Below are positions 55,340 to 64,000 of a stretch of 64,000 nucleotides of DNA, piece by piece (position 1 is the first letter of the stretch; the number at the start of each line of letters is the position of its first letter). A program made the translations under genes and the position numbers. The notes beneath the pieces are model-generated. The model worked only from the letters and a program-made list of their open reading frames with translations, was not told the origin of the DNA and did no database searches. This DNA is from Kappaphycus alvarezii (lineage: Eukaryota > Rhodophyta > Florideophyceae > Gigartinales > Solieriaceae), in NCBI GenBank assembly GCA_002205965.3, contig NADL03000523.1:1674001-1738000 (forward strand). The letters run 5' to 3'.

Positions 55340-55777
55340 TACATTTTAGAGATGCTTAAGAGCTACCTGAAATTTGGGAGCGATTCTAGGAAACATTTTG
55401 TAACAAAGAATGCCATTCAGAAGCTTTCTACTGTGAATACAGACCTCTGCAGTTACTCAAGAGCGATCCTGGGGTCCCCTTCTTCCGGCAAGAGGAGATT
55501 TTTGGGAAATTTTGGGAGGTTCCTGATCATGTTGGGCATGACATTGATCTCCCTTATAGTGCCAAGTCTGGACAGTTTCGAATGAAAGTTTCTCAACATC
55601 GACGTAAGCAGCGCTTAGTGCTTGGATGGGACCTTCAACGCGATCCGGAAGCCAGTTAAGGAATGCAATAGCCATTTCGCAGTCCCCTAAATTGACGTAC
55701 ATTGAATTCAGAGTGCCCGCAAATTGCCGACTAGAAGCGATGAACGGGGGTAAGTTTTCGTTTTCCTTCATCTTCAA
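55340..55777 (-). pseudogene. copia gag fragment
   Basis: Minus frame 55777-55457 reads MKMKENENLPPFIASSRQFA, then MYVNLGDCEMAIAFLNWLPD then RVEGPIQALSAAYVDVEKLS and FETVQTWHYKGDQ. This is the copia gag (UBN2-type) pattern: an L----E---L----  LL-SLP block, then L-ALSA, then a L-FE-V run. Stops follow, and no zinc knuckle can be read. Confidence 0.6.
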
Positions 55778-58560
55778 GGTATAAAGAGGCGCCCGGCAGC
55801 GAGTTTATTGAGAAATCTGTGTTTCTCAAATATATAACAGATGAGAGACCACATCATCTTGGCCGTATTGGCAAATGTGACCTGCTATTGATGAGTGCCA
55901 AACAGGGTTAGTCCAATCATGTATTTGCCTTGCAATATGCCTTCTTGCGGGCGAAGTATGTTGGTGACAATGACTCGAGAGGATCCTCAGTAAAAAGATC
56001 AACAAAATCTTTCAACGAAATCAAGAGCTTCATCCTTGATAACAATTTGCGGGTATTTTTTGGGGGCGGTCTTGAGCTACGGATTACAACGTCGATATTC
56101 CGGTTTGTCTCCGATCTTGATGTTTTTGCAGTTGATTTCGTAACCATTCTTGGGCAAAAAATTCTCCATTGGTGACTGGAAAACAGAGCAGAGATTTATT
56201 TTGAGTGAAAAAGTAGTATTCTTCTACTGAATATTCCCCGGTAGCCTCTTGAGAGAGTAGCTCGATCCCCCTTTCCAATCTTAGTTGCAACTTCCTTCTT
56301 GAAACTTTTTGGCATAATTTACGGATAAAATTTTCTGCATAATGAGTCTGATAAAGTTCTTAGCGTTGAGTCCAGAGAGTACGAGTAAGGTACTTCAAGT
56401 TAATGTTTCAACAAGTCAACCAACCTCTATCATGGTGCTGCTATCTGCGCAAGGTAGGATATATGCCTTGATGTTTCGAAGTCGGCATGGTATAGCAACT
56501 TTTTGGTGAGTCTTGTTGATCTGTACTTTTCCTCTAACTTCAAAAGGGTGTCTATACACATTAAAAATAAATTGAGCTTGTGACAAGTGGGTGGTCAAGA
56601 TTTCCATACCCCCTAAAAACATGAAGATGTCGTCTGAAGCGTCGATTTGAGCTGCAACAGAATCGATTCGGCATGGAAACTTGTGGCCTCGAAGCTATAC
56701 CAGGACCATAGCTGACCTTGTTGGAGAGGGTAAATAAGCTTTGGAGCTAAAGGTTCTAGAGAGTGGAGAGGAGCTGAGACTTTGTCTTCACAGTTTCTTG
56801 GTCTTTTCTTGGCTCCGTGAGCCTCGAGAAGATGTTTCCTCATTTCGGCCGATGTATAATATCAGTCCTTAACGAGGTGATTTTCGTTTCATCCGGGGTG
56901 ATAGCTGATAGCTAGTCGTTATTTCCGCAAATAGAGATAGAGGATTTGGATCCGATGAAGCGAAGCATTTAGTAAAGTATGCATAATGAAGAACCCGATT
57001 ATCTATTAAAATTGCAATTAGAGACAAGAAAGAAATTATATCGTGCACTTTCGTGTGCTGGCCCATACTATTTTCATGCTGTATCACTTTTTCAGTGCGC
57101 TGTCTGACCGATCGACCTTCCTGGACAATAGCATATCCATTTCTGTCGCCGTTGATATGCGTTGCAACCATAAGAATTAGCACTCAGAAAAAAATCCAAC
57201 CCTCCGACGTGCTTGAAAGCAGTCCAAACGAACAAGCTACGAAAATAATATGGGGTTATAACCGTAATAACGATCAAAAAATGGCTCGATATCATTACTA
57301 TCTCTACGATCGGAAATGGTATTCTGATGCGTCCTGTTACATGAAAGAGGTGGCCAAATCGGCCGTCACCTAAGCTTTAGACCAGTATTCCTGGGCGAGG
57401 GTGACAATTATTCAACGCAACTCCGAGAAAATAGTCTATCCTACTGCTGCCTGCTTGTTTAACTAACCATTTCTTGAATAGACTATCAGACATTGTTCAG
57501 TTGATAAATGTTATGCGCAACATTGGTGGAGAGAAGAACGCTTTGCACTACACAAAAACTGCTACTTGCGGCGGGTTATCGCTCACATTAAATGGATATA
57601 TCAGGGTCAAAAATTTATCATCCGATCACGAGCAATGTTACGGGGAACAAATCACCAGTACTTCTTTAATAGTGGCAATTTTCAACCATTTCAGTCGATT
57701 TTAGTACGAGTCTGTGGGATTTTTAATTTTTGCAGCGACTATTTAAACTGTGAATGGGGAACGTCAGGCTCCGACTCCCTTTAGGAGCTATATACCACCG
57801 AAAAAGACCCGAACTCCAATAACTCCAGGTCGAACCTCAACAATCACCACTACTAAGTTGTCTCTCAACTTTGATATCCCCTCAATTTCCATCTTCTGGC
57901 GGCGTTATTTATTTTTAGACGAGGTCTTCGTCTAACGATACTTGAGAGTTAAGATCCTAAACCTCTTCGCTACAAAGGGCGGAACATTTTGTGTGCACAT
58001 GTAAGCATGGGATGTCGGAGAAATTGTACCGGAAGAGTTATAAAGTAATTTATGAGGTAAAGAGGTCGAAAAGCGGTCAAGAATCTTGCCAGAAGTACAG
58101 AGTTGAGAAAGAGGTAAAGAATATGAGATAGATAAAGAGGCTGGAGAAAGGTAAGGAGTGAAAGTCGTAATGTATATTTATGCAGAAAACCGCCCCCTGG
58201 TAGCGCTCTAGTTCTTCCCATCCTCTCTAATTGCAGCCCTCTTTCCGGTCATGTACGGGCAAAGAAAATGATCCCTGCTTACAGCGCGAAAGTTGGAAAC
58301 ATCGGCGAGACCTAGCGCATAGAGGAGCGAGGAAGGATTGATTGGAACTCAAAATTTTTACGCAATAGGTACCTTGAATTGATTTATGAGTAGTTGAAAA
58401 CGAGAAAAGGAGGCAGAAAGGCCCCTTTATCAGGAAAACACTTTCCGCCCTGGAGAAACTCTAGTGCTGAAGTGGATGCGGTCGGTTATTTGTATTTTAG
58501 ATTCAGCCACATGGATTGAATGCAAATTAAGGAATAATAATCTTTTCATCATTCGCAGTA
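55778..58560. other. Gene-poor; possible BED-finger scrap
   Basis: Minus frame 56843-56613 begins MRKHLLEAHGAKKRPRN, which recalls the end of a BED zinc finger from hAT transposons, but the Cys pair is not in frame. Other frames on both strands (57053-57373, 57474-57704) show no family motif. Confidence 0.3.
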
Positions 58561-58569
58561 ACCCGTTCT

Positions 58570-61500
58570 GACATGGCCGTTCGCAGATGTCGCCTTTTCC
58601 TCTCCTTGGGTAGAACCCAGGGGGCAAAGCAGCCCTTCTTCGAACTGATCCCCCATTATCCACCAGAGAAGCTACCTTTCAGTCCTCGGCTTCTGTTCAT
58701 CCCATGCAACACTTTCCTGTCACTCTCACGCCTCCCCATAGTTTGCTACTGCCGCTCAGGTTCTTTGTCTCGAATTTCCGCCGTGTTATTCATAGCTTGC
58801 ACTCTTCAACCGCTTCTCAGTCCGATGGTATGTCCCCTTTTTCCTGCGAATGCTACTCTGCCGGTCAGGGGGCTTCTTAACGGCCGAGATTTCCTTCATG
58901 CTCTGACAAAGTTCCTAAGCCTCTGCTTGAATGGCGAACTGCCAGCTGCATGCTGCTCATACTTCTGCGGAGGCCGTTTCGCTACGCTGGCGAAAGAAAA
59001 CGGGGGAATCCGTCCGATCGCTGTATAGCTTCCCTTCCGGCACCTAGTTTCTAGAGTCCCGGCGCACAATGTATATCCCGTCCTTCGCTCATATAAGTGT
59101 TAATGGTGACACACTTACGTTATTGCACGTGTTTGCCAAATAACTTATGCCTCCTCAAAGAGTCATACAGCTTTGGATAAGTGCAATAATAGTACGTACG
59201 TGTGGTAATCAATCTATTTTATTGATTTGTCTATCGACAACAACTGTTGACCTCAGGAGAGAGGCAGCACAGATCTAAGGCGTCGACAGACACGTCTGAA
59301 CCAGAAAGTTACTTAGAAAAAATAACCGACTCCCCGAGCAGAAGAGGGAGAAAGGGGGCATCCCAGAGGGACTTCTGGGTTCTTGTGCCCATTTTTGTGC
59401 TTCGTCCAAACAGCGACTACGCCCGAGCGACTGGGGTTTCTCTGTCACTCTATCCTGAACAACAATAATTTTGCCCAATCAGCAGAGAGTCGGCGCTAGG
59501 AATAGTACCGATGCGATCATTCACTCCGTGCGTCGTCTTTCCCAGCACATCAAGTTCCACGACCACTTGCTGGTTCATATGGACGCTCACAACGCTTTCA
59601 GACGCATTTACCGTTAGCGAATTCTTGAAGCGATACAAAACTTTGTCCAGGCCTTGTGCTTTGGGCTCACTACTTCTACAGAACCGTTACAAAGCTCGCT
59701 TTCGGTCCCTACTACGTCGTGTTGTGCCAAGGGCACTCAGAGAAGAGATACCCTCGGCCACGTGCTTTTTTCCATTGATATTCATCCTCTATTGCTCTCA
59801 TTGCAAGAGATATTGTTGTCTTGTATCCGTTTGTAACGGGTTATAACTTTGCTGATGCATTTGCGAGTCCCGAGTCAGAAGTTAATTTCCATGCCCCGTA
59901 ATTATATGCCACGCATTCATATGCTACGCAATTCCAACTCACCTCGCTCTCGCTCGCTGGGTTGACGCGCAAGCTAGACAGGAGTCCATCCACAAAGCCT
60001 CGGTGATTGCGCAGTAGTATATATATGAGGTGGACTAGCAACATTCACAATAAAGAACAGGCAGGAAAAAAAACGAAAACTATCCATCTCAAAAGTTCTC
60101 ACCTGCTCCGAATGCATGGTATACAGATGCAGGCAAAATTTTCCATCCGTGTTCCCAAGCCGCTGCCGCCATCCGTTTAATCCAGCTCGAGAGGGGTCCA
60201 CATGTATTCCAGTTGAACCTTTCCAAAACCCAAGTGTACGATTTCTACCCTTCCGAGGCCCCTTTTTCACTTCCCTGCCCCTTTTCTATCCCCCAGTTTC
60301 TAGGTGCTGGTATCTACGATTAGGTCAGACACGTTTTTTCCCGAGATCTTCACAAAAAGTCAAACTGCCGTGGACCGTATCTTCCAATCTTTCCGAGTTA
60401 TGGACGATTCAAAATTGGCTTTCCACTTCCACTGATTCTACCCGAACTCCTCCCAGGCCATGTAATTCCCCCACTCAATCTATGATACTCGCCCCAAGAT
60501 TCGATCAGAAGCAGAGGGTAGCATTCCACGAATTGCAATTGGCCTGATCGGATCGGGCCTGGCTCCGGGCCTCTCTCCCCTTTTCAATGGGCGGCCTCGG
60601 TCTACTGCAAACGTCAGACATTACAGAGACGGCTTACGCAGCATCTCTAATCGATTATTACTGTCTTATCTCCGATCTGCAGACCCCTTTCACTATCGCC
60701 TATTGGAGGAAGTCCCCCGGTTTGCGATCTCGCTCCTATCTTCCTGCCATCAACAGCTGTCTTCGTCGCCAACAGCTACTGATCTTTTCGAGCGTTGTTT
60801 CCCGCCTGTTCCTGGGGAAAAAATTCAATATTCGATCACAACTGAACTCATGCTTTCGAAGTCTGACGGATTTTTCTTGTCCCCAGCAGCACTTGACAGA
60901 GCACGGCTCCTCCGCATTGCCACATTCTCCTCCTCTTCCGTTTTCTCTTCTCTTAATCACCCACATCGCAGTATGTACATGGATACACGTGCGTGGAAGG
61001 TCGCCTTGACTATCCTTCTCGGTATCGCGGTATTCCTAGGATCCACTCGTTGTACGATGTGATCCCGGCGCTCTGTCGATGCCGCCTTCGTCTTTGAGCC
61101 AAGCGGCTGACATGCGTTGACTTTCTAGTACGAAAACGGCTTGAATCGGCGGCAACACGTCCTTTGCAACGTTCTCGCTCGCTTCTGTAAGGAACTTTGC
61201 GTCTCTGCACTCGTCGAACATACGCTTCCCGTCCAGGATCTCAATTCTTCTATTCATTGCGAGTCCTGTCTATTACGAATGGACACCTACTGTACATTCC
61301 TGGTGCCTATGGTCTGCACAACAATTATATTGCCGTCGGCAATACTACTGCCCATCCTTCTGCTCGCAGCCACATCTCGCCGAGTACAGATACCGCAGGC
61401 GCTGCCGCGACACTCGCAGAGCGGGAGTAACATCGTCATTAAGGCGATTACTTCCACCAACAAGATATACTACTTTCCTCCGTCGTAGTTAATATCTATG

Positions 61501-61680
61501 GAGCCTTAGGTGATGAAAAACGGAGGTTTTCCCGACCCAATCGCCTAAACCATCGCAGCTTTTCGTCGTGTTTCCTCTCCTCAGCAAGAAGTTCGCGAAT
61601 TATTTACTCGTTTTGCGTTTAGCCTCCAAGTAATGCAGGGGCGACAGGTTGCTACCCGCCGTCTGCCTGTATAGTTGATC
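58570..61680 (+). mobile_element. Decayed R2-like LINE
   Basis: + frames in RT order. 58573-59028 has LLNGRDFLHALTKFLSLCLN and FATLAKENGGIRPIAV, the region before RT motif 1. 59654-59840 has GTQRRDTLGHVLFSIDIHPL then LLSLQ, the GTQQGDPLG-LF motif. 60587-60720 has MGGLGLLQTSDITETAYAAS. About 61560-61680 has VRELFTRFAFSLQVMQGRQV then ATRRLPV before a TAG. Each piece is in a different frame, so it is an old copy. No family A, B or C tail is visible at its end. Confidence 0.55.
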
Positions 61681-61689
61681 TCTGAATAC

Positions 61690-62910
61690 TCTCCGCACAA
61701 TTCCATACCTTAGAATTCCTTAATATCTCTAGTTACTTTCTGAATACCTATAGTACCCTTCTGTGCCATACTGTACAACTCGGAAAAAATCACCACCTAG
61801 ATTTTCCGTTCCGCTCTCTAAAAAAGCTCATCGCGGCCCGTATAACGAAAGCGGCGGCGAACGATGCCGCAGCGAAGGACTCGGGTAGAAGGATGTCGAT
61901 GAGGGCGGGGTGGTAGGGGTAGAAGAAGAGAGGGTTTTATGGGGAGTTTAGTAAAGTGAATGGGCCTATTGCCCTTAAACTCGCAAATATTTGGATAACA
62001 GGGCTCGTTTGATTTGACTTGACCGACTAGATTGAACTTTATGAAACCGTTAGCTGGTTCTGGCCGTTACTCAGCTGTACCCCTGTATTTATTTTCCTCT
62101 AGGTAGACTAGCAAAGGCAGAATTTCATTGTCTAACGATAGCAGGGAGAGGTCTGTAGGAGACTCAAGGCCTGTGAAACAGTGTAGATTCTAACGTTTCG
62201 CTACCCAGCCAGGTACGGTAACAAGGGATACTACGACAGAAAGCAGAGTTCGCCCAACAGGATGGACCCAATAGAGGAAGCGCTACCTATAAGGGGAACT
62301 TAAAAGGGGAATTGCATACACTATTTGACTGTATATAGTGTGGATGGCTATGTCACCCACATACAGTATATGACATTTTAAACTAAAATACTATACTGTA
62401 CCTGCCTTGAGTTTAATCTACCGGGTCACCTAGTATATTGATAAATCACATACTGTAACCCCATTAGAAAATTTTAAATTGTAATTAGTAGCACCTCAAT
62501 GGATTTTCTATCTTCAATATGAGAGACCAAAGCCGATATGACCTGAATTTTCTCAGTTTCATTCAAACTGTTATGTAGAGTAGCAAAAGCCGTCACCAGT
62601 TTTGTACTGAGGACGGATTTTGAGCTGATTCTATCACATTCAATTATCCCCCAGACCGTACTCTTGGCTTAGTAGGGCATACGAAGATAAAAAATCTGTG
62701 TTAGACATTAACACGGGTGACATCACTGGAGACATTAAAGCGCAGATAATCCACCTTCAAATTGAATAGCTCGTCGATATAATACCACATGTATCAGCTA
62801 AATCACCATTTTCCCGGCGACAACCATGAAGTGAAAATTGTTTTTCATTACTTCAATGTCCAATTGTCTTACGGAAAATTGGTCTTAAGCCTTTTAGGGG
62901 ACTAGATCTA
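61690..62910. other. No gene seen
   Basis: Mostly AT-rich with short frames. TATACTGTACC-type palindromes appear near 62330-62460. Confidence 0.45.
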
Positions 62911-62911
62911 T

Positions 62912-62992
62912 AGAGCAAAAGTTTGATTGTTTTACTCTTGGAAGATAAATTAGATCTACCTTAAAAATTTCCAGACAACCACAGTCTTGGGC
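62912..62992 (-). repeat. Family A LINE tail, worn
   Basis: + strand: AAAGTTTGATTGTTTTACTC, TTGGAAGATAAATTAGATCT, ACCTTAAAAATTTCCAGACA, ACCACAGTCTTGG. The terminal GGGG is lost. Confidence 0.7.
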
Positions 62993-63334
62993 GGCGTCTG
63001 CATAGGTCACTTTCTTGTGTTTTTTGTTGGCCGAAAGTAGTACTCTGTCGCAGCAGTCCTTTTTTGTGCTTCATGTATTTGATAACACACTATCTACTGC
63101 TGAACCCGATGTCATTGCCCATATAATGGAGGGTAAGTCGATCTGCTGTAATATTTGAAATATGCAGTCAATATTATACCGGACTACTTTAGAGAGTAAC
63201 GAATACAACGATATTCTTTCTGTATAGCCATATAGATGCCAGTAACTACAAACTAAGCTCGCAGTACTGGACAATACAAAAGCATCAACTTGCCTCTGGG
63301 TTAAGATCAGTCGAACCTCGTATTATGTCAGTGT

Positions 63335-63440
63335 CCAAATAGGAGGGGCCTGTAATTTGGAGTGCTTTACTGATTGGAAATATAGGACGTATTTTTACGA
63401 AAAGTGGTGAAAGAGAGAGGGAGGCAGTCTGGGCGCTGCT
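63335..63440 (-). repeat. Family B LINE tail, worn
   Basis: + strand: AATTTGGAGTGCTTTACTGA, TTGGAAATATAGGACGTATT, TTTACGAAAAGTGGTGAAAG. A further weak echo (GAAGTTCTGTGTATTGAAGG) is at 63870-63890. The rest of the window to 64000 shows no gene. Confidence 0.6.
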
Positions 63441-64000
63441 AAAGAAGTAGTAGAGACGATGGCAGTGGGTTTCAGAAAGCTGGCAGCGAGGGGTCAATGG
63501 ATTGTAGCTAGATTACCTCAAGAATCAAGAAGACTCGCCCCTTTCACAGTGAGTACTGTCGCTATAGCGTACCACAGGTAGATTTTCGCTCAATTACTAA
63601 AAACTACAGTAGTATTTAAACAAAGGTGCTCATAAAAGTGTATTTACTGGAGGAACTATCATAAAGACCTGTAGCGTACCGTTACTTCAAATAAACTGGT
63701 TGCACATAATAAAGACTGGGTATAAATATCCGAAGGATTAACACCAATTTATAGAGCCATATCCCTTTTTAAGCTCTCTGTTACACCACTGTGTAATAGA
63801 GAACCAGAATAACGGCAGCCACCAAGTCTCTACTACAATGTGGTATAACAGCGAAATTGTCACAAAGGGGGAAGTTCTGTGTATTGAAGGGGCTGAAAAG
63901 GAGAAAGACAGAGCCAAGCGGGACTATCTTACAAGAGTTTTGTAAGACCAGCTGAAAGACATGACACTGTGGGCATCGCCTCAGCTTGTCATTGAAGAAG

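Noticed and set aside
56613-56843. BED zinc finger of a hAT transposon
   Set aside because: Only the short KHLLEAHGAKK phrase fits. The Cys residues and a transposase core are not found nearby.
1-64000. tRNA, rRNA and CRISPR features
   Set aside because: I looked for TPsiC-like GGTTCRA loops with paired arms, rRNA core sequence and regularly spaced repeats, and found none that hold up. A computed covariance search would be needed to exclude tRNAs fully.

Overview
The window looks like nuclear DNA of a multicellular red alga of the Chondrus crispus type. This is inferred from style, not from a database match: a few compact, GC-rich genes with no visible introns sit as islands in AT-rich, transposon-filled DNA. 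There is no operon structure, and I found no rRNA, tRNA or CRISPR array.

Only four loci look like host genes, all on the + strand. (1) 8544-11263 encodes a double front-end fatty acid desaturase, cyt b5-desaturase-cyt b5-desaturase, with one -1 frame change at a C7 run. (2) 23570-24274 encodes a small 2-oxoglutarate/Fe(II) dioxygenase of the PF10014 (BsmA/isoleucine hydroxylase) type. (3) 38405-39604 encodes an unrecognised protein with three hydrophobic N-terminal segments. (4) About 41051-42178 encodes an RBR (RING-IBR-RING) E3 ubiquitin ligase whose start codon is not visible. Loci 1, 3 and 4 are pyrimidine-rich at the 5' end of the coding strand and become G-rich part way through the reading frame.

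The rest is mobile DNA. A worn Ty1/copia element lies at 4324-7069, with other LTR-element scraps at 26.3-26.8 kb and 55.4-55.8 kb. Two pogo-like DNA transposons can be bounded to the base by terminal inverted repeats and TA duplications: 30823-32951 and 45659-48350. A fold-back structure has two ~560-bp inverted arms (34735-35282 and 37051-37605) around a LINE reverse transcriptase fragment. Many LINE pieces are present, most of them carrying a C-terminal restriction-like endonuclease (RPDI ... DVTFVNPLAPSN ... GGWHPDA).

The most interesting system is the LINE group. At least three different 3' ends (called A, B and C here) are scattered over the window in about 25 copies. All finish with nearly the same ~20-base tail, TAAAACACCCAAATTTCCCC on the element strand. 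Copies are cut at different 5' points, and four family A copies sit between exact direct repeats of 8, 11, 11 and 13 bp. This fits target-primed reverse transcription by an enzyme that recognises a shared 3' tail. Family C is the 3' UTR of endonuclease-bearing LINEs at 2.5, 16.1, 22, 42.6 and 49.9 kb; family B follows the copy at 34 kb.

The AT-rich stretches at 0.2-2.5, 12.6-19, 51.3-55.3 and 56-58.5 kb hold no gene I can support.
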